Positions 26,947-36,634 of a DNA stretch of 64,000 bases are shown here, in pieces. Origin of the DNA: Paenibacillus sp. FSL R5-0345 (GTDB taxonomy: Bacteria > Bacillota > Bacilli > Paenibacillales > Paenibacillaceae); contig NZ_CP009281.1 of NCBI RefSeq assembly GCF_000758585.1, positions 5,518,001 to 5,582,000 on the forward strand. The letters run 5' to 3'. The first letter of the stretch is position 1. Every line of letters begins with the position of its first letter. A program made the translations under genes and the position numbers. The notes under the pieces were generated by a model that did no database searches, was not told where the DNA came from, and was given only the letters and a program-made list of their open reading frames with translations.

Positions 26947-28745
26947 AGCTGTTCCCCTCCTTTTTCCAAATGCCAATCTCCAGCGTCACTGTAGGCATGC
27001 CACATTTGAGTGTAAAGTCCATCGAGATCAATCAAACGATCGTGATCTCCGCGCTCCACGATTTCCCCGTCTCTCAGTACCAAAATTTGTGCAGCTTCAC
27101 GAATAGAAGACAGGCGGTGGGCAATGACAATAACCGTCTTCCCGCGCATAAGCTCCGTTAGTGCCAGCTGCATGTGATGCTCATTCTCCGGGTCGGCAAA
27201 AGCAGTCGCTTCATCGAGCACAAGTACCGGCGCATTTTTGAGGATGGCCCGGGCTACCGCAATACGCTGCTCTTCACCGCCGGAGAGATAGACACCACCT
27301 TCACCGATTAACGTTTCGTACCCCTGCGGAAGCCGAGAGATGAACTCGTCGCATTGCGCAGCTCTGGCTGCAGCCTGGACTTCATCCAGCGTCGCTCCCG
27401 GTTTGCCGACGGCAATATTCTCATACAAAGTGTCATAGAACAGGAAGGTCTCCTGAAATACAAAGGCAACTGTATTCATCAGTTCATGAATCGCCATATG
27501 GCGAATATCCACGCCACCGATACGGATCGCACCCTCTTGCGGGTCCCAGAACCGCGGCACCAGGCTGGCCACCGTCGATTTCCCTGAACCTGACGGTCCA
27601 ACCAACGCTGTAACCTTCCCTTGTTCTGCCCGGAAGGATACCTTACTGAGCGCAGCCGCAGCCCCCTCTTCTTCACTGTAGGAAAAAGTTACGTCCGTGA
27701 ATTCAACGTCGAAAGCATACGGTGACAGCGGCATTGTTATCTCTGGTACAGGCTGCTGTGCCAAAAGACGATCCATCCGCTCTACACCTTCTCCGATATC
27801 CCGTGTGCTTGAAGCCAGCATAAGCAGCTTATAGAGCGGAGAGGATACGCCAGGTGCCATAATTAGAAAAAACAGCAGCACAAGCGCAAAAGACATGGAG
27901 TCCGGCTGGCCGCTTAGCATAAAGACACCCACCGGTAAAATAAAGGTAAACGAGGAAGCCAGCAATGTTTTGAACAGGATATACCCTGATTGATAACGGT
28001 CCGTAAACTCTAGACAATAATCACGGTATCTGGTCATATCACTGTAGAACTTACGGAAGGAATGCACCGTCTGCCCGAACACCTTCACCGCCGGCATCCC
28101 CCGTACATACTGCACCGCCGAAGCATTAATCTGCTCCAAAGAATCATGATACTGCTTCACACTGGTTTTTCCCTTGCCGCTCATCATAAGTGCCGACTGT
28201 ACAACCATTCCTATGAGGATCGGTAGAAGACAGGCAACAGCTAACGGCGGACTCAGCCAGAACATCGCCACAATCATCAGCACCGTAGACGCCAGCGCAC
28301 TGACCAGATCAGGGAGCTGATGCGCTACGAAATTTTCCACCTTGTCGACATTCTGTTCCAGCGTCTTCTTCACTGCGCCGGTCGAAGTTCCGTTCAGGAA
28401 ACCAAGCGGCAGTCTGCCCAAATGTTCGGTCATTCGCACACGCAGATTATACTGAATACGAAAAGCCGCAATATGCGAGCACATAATACCGCAATACGAG
28501 GTCACCAGACCTCCAATCAATCCGCCGAGTGCAATCCATCCCCAGCGAATCATGGCATCACCATCGACCTGTCCAGGAGACGCGGCATGCCGCAGTAGCT
28601 CAGCCAATATGAAATAAACAGATAAAAACGGTACCAGCATTAGCACGGCGCTGACAGATGACAATACGCCAGACAGGATCAGCAGGCCCCGCTTCTCTCC
28701 GGCAATCTCTAGCAGTCTCGACATGCCAGTTTTGGTTTTACTCAC
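26943..28745 (-). CDS. Siderophore-type ABC half-transporter, first subunit
   Basis: A 600-residue half-transporter with six helices in residues 1-320 and an ATPase domain with Walker A GPSGSGKSTVASL, signature LSGGEEQRIAVARAI and Walker B VLVLDEATAFADPENEHHMQ. The DEATAFADPENE form is typical of YbtP/YbtQ-like siderophore transporters. The GTG start at 28745 follows GGGGG with 6-7 bases spacing; the open frame extends 11 codons upstream without a ribosome site. It is the first gene of a two-gene operon located just after a Fur-box hairpin. Confidence 0.9.
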   Translation of the reverse strand: MSKTKTGMSRLLEIAGEKRGLLILSGVLSSVSAVLMLVPFLSVYFILAELLRHAASPGQVDGDAMIRWGWIALGGLIGGLVTSYCGIMCSHIAAFRIQYNLRVRMTEHLGRLPLGFLNGTSTGAVKKTLEQNVDKVENFVAHQLPDLVSALASTVLMIVAMFWLSPPLAVACLLPILIGMVVQSALMMSGKGKTSVKQYHDSLEQINASAVQYVRGMPAVKVFGQTVHSFRKFYSDMTRYRDYCLEFTDRYQSGYILFKTLLASSFTFILPVGVFMLSGQPDSMSFALVLLFFLIMAPGVSSPLYKLLMLASSTRDIGEGVERMDRLLAQQPVPEITMPLSPYAFDVEFTDVTFSYSEEEGAAAALSKVSFRAEQGKVTALVGPSGSGKSTVASLVPRFWDPQEGAIRIGGVDIRHMAIHELMNTVAFVFQETFLFYDTLYENIAVGKPGATLDEVQAAARAAQCDEFISRLPQGYETLIGEGGVYLSGGEEQRIAVARAILKNAPVLVLDEATAFADPENEHHMQLALTELMRGKTVIVIAHRLSSIREAAQILVLRDGEIVERGDHDRLIDLDGLYTQMWHAYSDAGDWHLEKGGEQL

Positions 28746-28775
28746 AGCTGTTCCCCCACTCTTGATAATTACGCA

Positions 28776-28811
28776 CAAAAAAAGTGCACTGAGAATGATT
28801 CTCTGTGCACT
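28776..28811 (-). promoter_or_regulatory. Fur box embedded in a terminator hairpin
   Basis: TGAGAATGATTCTCT at 28790-28804 matches the 7-1-7 Fur consensus TGATAATNATTATCA at most positions. It is the heart of a longer palindrome with arms AGTGCAC and GTGCACT (28783-28811). On the minus strand the palindrome is followed by seven T residues. It therefore looks like the terminator of the AraC gene and the Fur operator of the ABC operon in one. Confidence 0.7.
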
Positions 28812-28895
28812 AGTGTATAAGAATGCTGTTCACGGTTGCTACCGCTTCCCGGATTATAACTAATCAAATCAGGAGCATCTCTATTCGATACGCGC

Positions 28896-29921
28896 TTACA
28901 TCCAAGTTCCTACAGAACGCTGTCTGCTGCTGATCAAATATTCTCCGGGACGCACACCGAACTTTTTGCGAAAGGCTGCTGAGAAATGGCTGACATTCCC
29001 GTATCCAACCCTGGAAGCTGCTTCACTTACAGTCATATTTCCTTGTTCCAGCAGCTGCTGCGCCCTTTGCATACGTTGTTCGATAACATAGGCATGGACG
29101 GTATAACCGAACATTTCCTTAAAACCCTTTTTCAATTTGAACTCATTGAGGCAAATGATGCGAGAGAGGCCAGCCAGTGTCGGTGGGTGTAAATAATCAC
29201 GCTGCAGAATTTCTTTGGCTAGTCGCAGGCTCTCCATATCATCTTTAGACAGCTTAACCGAACCTGGAATCCGCTCCGCTTCATATAAAGATTCATTGAG
29301 ATAGACCGCCATCAGCTCCAGCATTTTTCCCTCCAGATAGAGTTCCCGCATACCCTGACCATAGGAACAATCCGCAATTTGCGACAGAATGAGCCGGATA
29401 GATGGCGTGATACCACTTTTACCAAATAACAAACCCGTTCCTCCTCCGGCTCGGAGCCGTGTATCCTCAGTCAATCCACTGGTCATCCGCTCAAATTGTG
29501 CCGGACTCATATCTATGCTTAGGAATCGGTAGCCTGCTCCGCTAAGGTACGTGCAATTCTCACTTCTTACTCCACCGTGAAGCAGCGCACTTTCTCCTGT
29601 ATCTATGGCAAAATAGTCCTGCTTCAGCGAGGTACCCCATTCAATTCCATGGCCCATGCAGAATACAAGCTCCGTACGCGGTGTTCTAAACTCGCCCTTC
29701 GCTTCAATATCCCGGTTAAATCGGAGATCAAAATCCGTCATCTGAAGATACCCATGCGTAAGCAGGCTCCGGCAGCTGCCTCCCCCTAGTTCGACCGGTG
29801 GTTTTATCTCAAAGTGACTCCCATCCAGCTGGTAAGTAAAATTAAACCCCTCGCATATAAGCGTCTTATGGGCATCAATTGTTTCTGCTGCACTCAGACC
29901 ATCGCTACGCTCCATGCTCAT
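28896..29921 (-). CDS. AraC-family regulator of the iron-transport locus (YbtA-like)
   Basis: A 341-residue regulator. The N-terminal 220 residues form a sensor domain without a known motif; the C-terminal AraC domain at about 240-335 has LHPPTLAGLSRIICLNEFKL, KGFKEMFGYTVHAYVIEQRM and VSEAASRVGYGNVSHFSAAF. It is in the same layout as YbtA with YbtP/YbtQ, where an AraC protein senses the siderophore. The ATG at 29921 has GGGGA about 7 bases upstream; earlier in-frame starts at 29948 and 29975 would run into or overlap the Fur box. A near-perfect Fur box lies upstream. Confidence 0.85.
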   Translation of the reverse strand: MSMERSDGLSAAETIDAHKTLICEGFNFTYQLDGSHFEIKPPVELGGGSCRSLLTHGYLQMTDFDLRFNRDIEAKGEFRTPRTELVFCMGHGIEWGTSLKQDYFAIDTGESALLHGGVRSENCTYLSGAGYRFLSIDMSPAQFERMTSGLTEDTRLRAGGGTGLLFGKSGITPSIRLILSQIADCSYGQGMRELYLEGKMLELMAVYLNESLYEAERIPGSVKLSKDDMESLRLAKEILQRDYLHPPTLAGLSRIICLNEFKLKKGFKEMFGYTVHAYVIEQRMQRAQQLLEQGNMTVSEAASRVGYGNVSHFSAAFRKKFGVRPGEYLISSRQRSVGTWM

Positions 29922-29959
29922 CCCTGCTTCCCCGTACTTTGGATTCATTATATATGTAT

Positions 29960-29974
29960 TGAGAATGATTATCA
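29960..29974 (-). promoter_or_regulatory. Fur box upstream of the AraC gene
   Basis: TGAGAATGATTATCA matches 14 of 15 positions of the Fur consensus TGATAATNATTATCA. It is 39 bases before the chosen AraC start codon. Confidence 0.75.
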
Positions 29975-30005
29975 ATTGAATGTTATTTTAGCAAATACGC
30001 ATACA

Positions 30006-30135
30006 CAACAAAAAAACTTCCCCCTAAAGGTGAAGAAGTCTTAAACGCATCACTTCTGAAGACATGGCCAGCTATAGTTTCAGCTCCCCAAGCTTGATTA
30101 GCTCGACAATCGCTTGTGAACGGTCTTTAACGTTT
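30006..30135 (-). repeat. LuxR-gene tail plus terminator repeat, copy 1
   Basis: On the minus strand this reads the last codons of a LuxR-type regulator (NVKDRSQAIVELIKLGELKL, stop), then a spacer and a terminator hairpin ending in TTTTTTT. No start or upstream part of the gene is present. It is the most diverged of four copies. It sits just downstream of the small gene at 30150-30464. Confidence 0.85.
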
Positions 30136-30149
30136 TATTGTTCACCAAT

Positions 30150-30464
30150 TTAATTTGCTAATTCCTTCAATCGTTCAATTAGCATTGGAATCGCTACTTC
30201 AACCCAAAACTCCAGAGAAACATAACCACTGGACATACCACCATGACTGTATTTCTCACAATAGATTTGTTTGTCTAAATCATCTAAGTTACCTCCTGTT
30301 AATTCCTCAAACGCGTATTTGAATCTCTGTGCAAACGCCTCACCTGTACATGGATAAGTCACTTCTTGAAAGTAATTCTCTAGCTCATCCCAAAGATATG
30401 GATCCCCTCTTAATCCCCAACTTTTTGGCCGCTCATTAAAAATAACTGATACTGTCTTTAGCAT
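30150..30464 (-). CDS. Uncharacterised small protein
   Basis: A 104-residue cytoplasmic protein (LKTVSVIFNERPKSWGLRGD, then LWDELENYFQEV, ending IPMLIERLKELAN). The pattern of an RGDPYLW motif and acidic helices resembles small immunity-type or uncharacterised Bacillales proteins, but I do not recognise the family. The ATG at 30464 has GGGTG about 7 bases before it. It lies directly before a LuxR-tail repeat, as do other accessory genes in this window. Confidence 0.6.
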   Translation of the reverse strand: MLKTVSVIFNERPKSWGLRGDPYLWDELENYFQEVTYPCTGEAFAQRFKYAFEELTGGNLDDLDKQIYCEKYSHGGMSSGYVSLEFWVEVAIPMLIERLKELAN

Positions 30465-30634
30465 TACCAGCACCCGCTTTCGAAGTGGTCAACTATAACT
30501 GAACTACTGTATCATTTTTAACCGCCAATTGTTCCAAAACTAATTATAATATCCCTGACTACAATTAGGTGATTTCACAGCTGGCCAAGACTTAAACTGT
30601 TTAAAAATTCAATGAATATAGGGAGAAGATATAT

Positions 30635-30955
30635 ATGATTATTTTTTCGGAAAATTCAAAAATACCAGATAAATATGCAGACTTCTTAAAAAAGATTGCA
30701 ACTTTCTATGGGGAAGAAGAAAATTTCAAGGATATTGTAAACGACACTATGGAAATCTTAAGACTATCGTTTAAAGATGATATTTCCGATTCAGAATTGT
30801 TAAAGCGCGCAAGCCTTAACGGTATCATTAATGATCTGGATGTTTTTATGGAAATGGTAAGTGACAATCCTGATAAAACTAAAATAAAAACAGTTTATAT
30901 GGAAGAACTTAATGCTTTGTATTACACGATAAATGACATTTTCAGAACACTATGA
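30635..30955 (+). CDS. Uncharacterised small acidic protein
   Basis: A 106-residue protein rich in helices and acidic residues (PDKYADFLKKIATFYGEEEN; LDVFMEMVSDNPDKTKIKTV). The ribosome site GGGAGA lies 8 bases before the ATG. Size and composition would suit an immunity protein, but no toxin gene is nearby. Family not recognised. Confidence 0.6.
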   Translation: MIIFSENSKIPDKYADFLKKIATFYGEEENFKDIVNDTMEILRLSFKDDISDSELLKRASLNGIINDLDVFMEMVSDNPDKTKIKTVYMEELNALYYTINDIFRTL

Positions 30956-31133
30956 GGAAATTACACCTCTAATTCAATTCAATACAATACAGGAGTTTCC
31001 GCGCCCAGCCGGAGAATAACCAGTTAATCCCTTTTCATGTTGACTGGCCGAGCTTTCCTTGACGTGACAGAAGACCGCAGAACAGCTTAAAACCATGCAA
31101 GAAAGGGATTTGGCAAAGTCCGTAAATACACAT

Positions 31134-31230
31134 CATCAACAAAAAGCCTTCCCTCACCCCTAGAGGTGGAGAAGGCTTAAACGCGTCACTTCCGAATACA
31201 TCGCCAGCTATATTTTCAGCTCCCCAAGCT
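31134..31230 (-). repeat. LuxR-gene tail plus terminator repeat, copy 2 (short)
   Basis: This copy keeps only LGELKI-stop of the LuxR tail, the spacer and the terminator (arms around CCTTCTCCACC and GGTGAGGGAAGG, then CTTTTTG). It starts 13 bases after the end of the glycoside operon and probably serves as its terminator. Confidence 0.85.
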
Positions 31231-31242
31231 ATTGTATTAGAC

Positions 31243-32976
31243 TTAATCCGTAATCTTCACATTTCCAAACACGGCCTTATTCCTCGAATCATCCCCCGGA
31301 TTGCTAAGCGCTATGCCAATATACACCTTGCGATTCATCGGGATCTGAACAGTTCCGACCGTTTGCCAGTTATTCCCATTCGCCGAAATAGCCCCTTTGA
31401 AGGTATTTCCGCTTCTGGTCAGCTTTAGCCATCTTGGAGCCGAGGCAGCCGCAGTATGGTCAACCATATTGCCCGCTGTCTCTGCACGATACTGGAAGGT
31501 TGCCCCATTCTCAGGGGTAAGCATCATATCTGCGTGCTTCGAATTATGCCCCAGCGACTCCCGAATCATAATACCGGCCTTAGCCCAGCCGTCCAATCGG
31601 CTAGTGGACTGTACTTTTACAATAATCTCCGCATTGCCACTCACGGATTTGTATATATAATTCAGTTGATCTCCATTTCCCCAAATATCCGTAGAGGTGC
31701 TGCTGAGTGTAAATTGCTTATTGGATGAATTGTAGGTAACGTTCCCCGGCATGGAACCGATATTCCGAGCCTTCCATCCTACTGGTAATTGAGCCGGATA
31801 GTCTTGTTCTACCGGAGGCGTCCAGCCCGGCGTCGGCCAGGTTTCACGTTCCTTAATATTGGCCAATTCATCTTCTGGCCAGACCCCGTAGGCAAAGAAC
31901 GACAGGCGCTTCACATCCGGATAATTCTCGCGGATTCCCTTGTAAATCTCCTGATATTGATCATCAGTCCAGTCATTATCCAGTGTGGCTACAATCTCCA
32001 CGTCGCTGCCACTGATCCGGTCGTTCGTATCCTTCAGAATGCCGTAAGAAGTGCTGTATACCCAATCACTATTGAACTCCCAGTCATCAAAGTACGCCAT
32101 CGGTGCGACAAAGTCGATATCATCCTTGAATTTGGCTACATTCTGTCCAACCTCTGTAAATTCCGGCGGCAAGATATACACACCGAGCTGCACATCCGGA
32201 TTTGAGGATGCGGAAATATCCTCACGGATATCGCCTACATACTGTCCAATTTGTTCAGTTCTCCATTCATTCCACTGCTCACGCTGAGGGGAATCCGTAT
32301 TGAAGTTAATGCTGAGCGGGGAATAGCCGAACTGCGCCTGATACTTCGCAACCGTGTAATCGCTGACGTCCATGTTGTAATTGTCGAAACGAATCCAGTC
32401 TAGCACAACACCGTCAACAGCATAATTCTCGATCACTTCCTGAATGATGGAACGCTCATACTGCTGCACTTCGTGGTGAATCGGATTGACGAAGTATTCA
32501 TTGCCGTTAGAACCTGTGAAAGGAGTCTGAACCCCGTCAACCAGTGCTTGCATCTGCCATTCATCGTGAGCAAGGAAGGCTTGCTGATCATGGAACTGAG
32601 GAATCCAGGCATGAACCTTGATTCCTGCAGCATGGGCTGCTGTAATGACAGCCTGCAGGGCATCGAAATTCTCGTAGCCTTGCGCGATCGGAGCGATATC
32701 GCTCTGATAAAATACACTTCCAGACGGAACCTCATCATCTTCATCCTGCTTCACGTTCATGCTGATGACATCGACACCGTAGCTTGTGGACAGCTGGATG
32801 AAATTATGGACATCCGCCGTATTCTTAAACTGGTTTACTGTCCGTACAATCACTTCCGTTTCAAAAGGGGGATTACTCTCCACATCGGCCTTAGCCGGCA
32901 CGGAACCACCTGCTATCGAAGAAACTAATACGAAGCTTAACATTGCTATGAATTTCGACCTCAGCGCAAATGCCAT
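31243..32976 (-). CDS. Secreted GHL10/DUF187-like glycosidase-type protein with C-terminal DUF1349-like domain
   Basis: A 577-residue exported protein. The signal peptide covers about 1-30 (FIAMLSFVLVSSIAGGSVPA, KA). The TIM-barrel region (about 35-370) shows GVDVISMNVKQ, HAAGIKVHAWIPQF, NPIHHEVQQYERSIIQEVIE and AVDGVVLDWIRFDNY, in line with DUF187/GHL10 hydrolase-like families. The C-terminal 180 residues form a beta-sandwich with AEIIVKVQSTSRLDGWAKAG and a W-rich APRWLKLTRSGNTFKG, as in DUF1349/laminin-G-like modules. The ATG at 32976 has GGAGG 8 bases before. It is the last gene of the LacI-controlled operon; it may open the extracellular glycoside that the importer then takes up. Confidence 0.82.
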   Translation of the reverse strand: MAFALRSKFIAMLSFVLVSSIAGGSVPAKADVESNPPFETEVIVRTVNQFKNTADVHNFIQLSTSYGVDVISMNVKQDEDDEVPSGSVFYQSDIAPIAQGYENFDALQAVITAAHAAGIKVHAWIPQFHDQQAFLAHDEWQMQALVDGVQTPFTGSNGNEYFVNPIHHEVQQYERSIIQEVIENYAVDGVVLDWIRFDNYNMDVSDYTVAKYQAQFGYSPLSINFNTDSPQREQWNEWRTEQIGQYVGDIREDISASSNPDVQLGVYILPPEFTEVGQNVAKFKDDIDFVAPMAYFDDWEFNSDWVYSTSYGILKDTNDRISGSDVEIVATLDNDWTDDQYQEIYKGIRENYPDVKRLSFFAYGVWPEDELANIKERETWPTPGWTPPVEQDYPAQLPVGWKARNIGSMPGNVTYNSSNKQFTLSSTSTDIWGNGDQLNYIYKSVSGNAEIIVKVQSTSRLDGWAKAGIMIRESLGHNSKHADMMLTPENGATFQYRAETAGNMVDHTAAASAPRWLKLTRSGNTFKGAISANGNNWQTVGTVQIPMNRKVYIGIALSNPGDDSRNKAVFGNVKITD

Positions 32977-33013
32977 AATATCGCCTCCACAAGTATAAGA
33001 TTTAATAAAAGTC

Positions 33014-34660
33014 TTATTTCGTCGCGTTGATTTTTTTGACATTCTCCTGCCATTTTTCGGTTCTGAACTCAAGCAGCTTATCCAGGCCCGCTTTTTGGGT
33101 GTTCTTTTTGGCTGTCTCCAGTGCCGACAATACCTCTTCATCCGACTTCGCCTGAACCATTTGTGCGTAAGCAAGGGTATAAATATCCCCTACATTCTGT
33201 GCGATGATACCGATCTCCGTATCTGGAAGCGGATCGGTATTCACAAATTCCGTAATGTCCAGCGCGGTTTTCCAGGTGACCGTGGACTGCGCCACCGTCT
33301 CCCATGATTTCTGATTCGCAGAAAGCAGCGCCTCGAGGCTCATTTTTGCCGTATCAATAAAGGTCGTATTTCCTGCCCAGTTAAAGTCCTCGAATTTTCT
33401 CATCGTTTCCGTACGCTCGTTAGCAGGAGTCGTCTTGTATTTCTCGTTCGGAATTGGTGCTCCGTCTGCGTCCTCCTCATCCCAGTACAAGCCTTTAGGA
33501 CCGAAGAAAAGCACCTTCTGTCCCTCTGGACCCGTAATCCAGTCAAAGTAAGCGAAGATGGCCTCCGGATCCTTGGCCTTTTTCGTAATGACATTGACGT
33601 TCCAACCCAGTGTCTCGAAACCGCTTACAAACACTTGTGTTTTGTCTATTCCGGCTTTATGAATCGGCCATATAATTTCATAACCGCTGTCCGGATTGTT
33701 CGCAGTCAGTGCACGGTGTCCCTCGGCTCCATACGTAGTGATATTGGATTCGACCATGACCGCTACCCGGCTGGTATTGACCTTTTCTTTGACCGCATCC
33801 TGGGTTTGTTGCAGTGCATCCTGCGTAATCAGCCGTTCACGATACAGCTTATTGATATACAGCACCATCTCCTCGTAGGCAGGATCGTCCAAGATAGATG
33901 ACAGCTTGTCGCCTTCCGGATATCCCATGAGTGAAATGAACTTACTGGTGGAGTTCTCCTTAAAACCGCCATACATAATTTCCAGACCTGCCCCCTTTTC
34001 GCCAACCTCCAGGGGTACAACATCCGGATACTTCTCTTGCACCAAGCGTAAATATTGATACAAATCATCAAAGGTCTCCAGCGCCGGTCTGCCGAGCTCA
34101 TTATAAATATCTTTATTTACCATCCATCCGCCGTTGCCGAATTGCCCGGATGTATACCAGTTGGGGATTTGATAGATTTTTCCGTCATCTGAACGGAGCA
34201 AATTCAGGGTGGATTCCTTCACATATTTCTTGAAGTTCGGATACTTGTCATAGTAATCATCCAGCGCAACAAGTTGCCCTGCCTGCACCAGCCGTTCCAC
34301 TGAGGATCCCCGGTCAGTAAAAATGACATCCGGTAAATCACCACCGACGATCATCGTGTTGAGTTTTTCTCCGGCCGCACCTCCCGATTGAATCGGTTCA
34401 ACAGTAACCTTACGGTTCTCCTGAATCCATTTTGTCGCCTCATTATCCCCCCAGGGTGATGTCGTAAGCCAGTCGTAATTTCCATAGAAGCTGAAGGTGA
34501 CGGGCTTAATCCCGCTGCCGTCATCAGTGGCGACCTCGGTATTCAGATTTTTCTCGCTTGTGTTTGGTGAAGTGTTAGAATTCCCCCCTCCGCTACAGGC
34601 AGCGAGAAGAAGCACCAGCGAAGTCAGCAGAAGCGATACCCATTTCATACGATTGCCCAT
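33014..34660 (-). CDS. Extracellular solute-binding lipoprotein of the glycoside importer
   Basis: A 548-residue lipoprotein with lipobox LLAAC at about 18-22 (WVSLLLTSLVLLLAAC) and a serine/asparagine linker. The mature part has IVGGDLPDVIFTDRGSSVER and the C-terminal AYAQMVQAKSDEEVLSALET, like other large binding proteins partnered with LplB/LplC permeases. The ribosome site AAGGG lies before the ATG. The ligand is probably a disaccharide or oligosaccharide handled by the GH4 enzyme and kinase upstream. Confidence 0.9.
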   Translation of the reverse strand: MGNRMKWVSLLLTSLVLLLAACSGGGNSNTSPNTSEKNLNTEVATDDGSGIKPVTFSFYGNYDWLTTSPWGDNEATKWIQENRKVTVEPIQSGGAAGEKLNTMIVGGDLPDVIFTDRGSSVERLVQAGQLVALDDYYDKYPNFKKYVKESTLNLLRSDDGKIYQIPNWYTSGQFGNGGWMVNKDIYNELGRPALETFDDLYQYLRLVQEKYPDVVPLEVGEKGAGLEIMYGGFKENSTSKFISLMGYPEGDKLSSILDDPAYEEMVLYINKLYRERLITQDALQQTQDAVKEKVNTSRVAVMVESNITTYGAEGHRALTANNPDSGYEIIWPIHKAGIDKTQVFVSGFETLGWNVNVITKKAKDPEAIFAYFDWITGPEGQKVLFFGPKGLYWDEEDADGAPIPNEKYKTTPANERTETMRKFEDFNWAGNTTFIDTAKMSLEALLSANQKSWETVAQSTVTWKTALDITEFVNTDPLPDTEIGIIAQNVGDIYTLAYAQMVQAKSDEEVLSALETAKKNTQKAGLDKLLEFRTEKWQENVKKINATK

Positions 34661-34697
34661 TCTTTTCCCTTCTTTCTACATAATATGGAGACTGCTG

Positions 34698-35588
34698 CTA
34701 TTCTTTCAATGAACCGATCATTACGCCCTTAACAAAGTACTTTTGGAGAAAAGGGTACGTCAGGATAATCGGAATAGTAGCGATCATCATCGTAGCCATG
34801 GTCAGTGACTTCGTAGTAATCGTCCGATTTCGGTTCATATGATCCAGCGCGATGGCATTCGATGAACCAATTTGGGTCATAATGTTGGAGTTCATAACCT
34901 GCCGCAGCAGAGTCTGTATGGGAAGCAGTTCGTCCTTCGTAATATAGATCGCTCCCGTAAACCAGTCGTTCCAGTAACCAACCGCAGTAAATAAAGCAAT
35001 CGTGGCCAGCACCGGGCCGGAGACGGGAATAACGATTCGGAAGAAAATGCCGTAGTTACTGCAACCGTCGATTTTGGCCGATTCCTCAAGCCCCTCAGGC
35101 AAAGCGTTGAAGAAGGTGCGGATGACAATCATGTTCCAGACGCTGATGATGCCGGGGATAATCAGAACCCAAAAGGTGTCCAGCATACCCAAAGAGCGAA
35201 CTAGTAAATAACTAGGGATGAGCCCTCCACTGAAGAACATCGTAATCATGAAGAACACCATATATTGTTTTCGAAAAAGCAATGTTTTCTTGGACATTCC
35301 ATAAGCTAACAGGGCCGTGAAAAAGACGGACAACGCCGTACCGCTCAATGTTCTAAGAATGGTGATCAGAAAAGAATTCAGCAGGCGATGATCCTGAAAC
35401 ACAATATAATAATTTTCCAGAGTAAATGCTCTCGGTAACAAGGTTACGCCGCCGAGCGCCGTATCGCTCCCTAGATTAAAGGAAATGACGAGTGCGTTCC
35501 AAAACGGGTACAGCATGAGTAACGCCAGCAGCGTCAAAAGGATATAAATAGTCCGCTGCATGATTTTGTCGCCTAGGCTTAGTCTCAT
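34698..35588 (-). CDS. ABC sugar permease, LplC type
   Basis: A 296-residue permease with six helices. The EAA loop is EESAKIDGCSNYGIFFRIVI, and the C-terminus ends QKYFVKGVMIGSLKE. The ribosome site GGAGAGG lies 5-6 bases before the ATG. It lies 95 bases after the partner permease and 37 bases before the binding-protein gene. Confidence 0.92.
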   Translation of the reverse strand: MRLSLGDKIMQRTIYILLTLLALLMLYPFWNALVISFNLGSDTALGGVTLLPRAFTLENYYIVFQDHRLLNSFLITILRTLSGTALSVFFTALLAYGMSKKTLLFRKQYMVFFMITMFFSGGLIPSYLLVRSLGMLDTFWVLIIPGIISVWNMIVIRTFFNALPEGLEESAKIDGCSNYGIFFRIVIPVSGPVLATIALFTAVGYWNDWFTGAIYITKDELLPIQTLLRQVMNSNIMTQIGSSNAIALDHMNRNRTITTKSLTMATMMIATIPIILTYPFLQKYFVKGVMIGSLKE

Positions 35589-35683
35589 TGTTCACCTCTC
35601 CTAAAAGGTTTATGGAGCATTACTTACAGCCGATACATCGCAATAAAACTTGCATCGGAAGCATTCGCTATGAACAGTAGTAC

Positions 35684-36610
35684 CTACCAGAGACTAACAT
35701 CTGCCCGGCGGGCAATTTTGTTGGCCACCACTAGCAGAATGACACTGATGACTGCTTTAAATAGTCCTACCGCTGTCGCATATGAGAATCTAGCATTCAA
35801 AATCCCAACACGGTACACATAGGTGTCGATAACATCGGAGTAGGGTCGAAGAATTGGATTGGTTGCCAGCAGCAAAATATCCTCGAAGCCCGCACTGAGC
35901 AGACTGCCGATGGCAAGAATCATAAAGATGATGATAATGGGGGTAATGCTGGGGAGTGTAATTAAGTGAATTTGCTTAAAACGGCTTGCTCCGTCTATAG
36001 AAGCGGCCTCATATAGGGTCGGATCAATGCCTGCAATTGCAGCCAGATAAACAATGCTCCCAAATCCGACCTCCTTCCATACATTTACACTTACTAGAAT
36101 GGACCAGAAGTATTTGGGTAACGCCAGGAAGTTAACCGGCTCCCCGACTAGATTGAATCGCTCCAGCACATAGTTCACCGTTCCGTTGTCAACGGATAAC
36201 AGCGAAAATACAAAACCAGATACAATAACCCAGGACAAAAAATAAGGTAAATAGCTGACGGTCTGGATAACGCGTTTAAAGCCCATATTCCCGATCTCAT
36301 TCAGCATCAGTGCAAGAAGAATCGGGGCAGGAAAAGAGATAATCAATTTAAGCAAGCTGATCACAATGGTATTTCGCATCACATTCCAGAACTCCGGTGC
36401 CTCGAAGAACATTCTGAAATGCATAAATCCAACCCAGGGACTCTTCATAATGCCGCCAAAAATATCGTATTGCTGGAACGCCATAACCACACCATACATC
36501 GGAATGTAGCTAAAAATGAATACAAAGATAATTCCCGGCCAAACCATGGACTGCAAATCCAATTGACTGGTGAATTTCTTCCATCTACTTGGTTTCTCGG
36601 CCGTGTTCAT
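35684..36610 (-). CDS. ABC sugar permease, LplB type
   Basis: A 308-residue permease. Landmarks are IPMYGVVMAFQQYDIFGGI after the first helix, the EAA loop LYEAASIDGASRFKQIHLIT and the C-terminal KIARRADVSLW. The ribosome site GAGGAGG is well placed. The gene starts 24 bases after the GH4 gene ends. Confidence 0.92.
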   Translation of the reverse strand: MNTAEKPSRWKKFTSQLDLQSMVWPGIIFVFIFSYIPMYGVVMAFQQYDIFGGIMKSPWVGFMHFRMFFEAPEFWNVMRNTIVISLLKLIISFPAPILLALMLNEIGNMGFKRVIQTVSYLPYFLSWVIVSGFVFSLLSVDNGTVNYVLERFNLVGEPVNFLALPKYFWSILVSVNVWKEVGFGSIVYLAAIAGIDPTLYEAASIDGASRFKQIHLITLPSITPIIIIFMILAIGSLLSAGFEDILLLATNPILRPYSDVIDTYVYRVGILNARFSYATAVGLFKAVISVILLVVANKIARRADVSLW

Positions 36611-36634
36611 CCGTTTTTCCTCCTCTGGACGATT

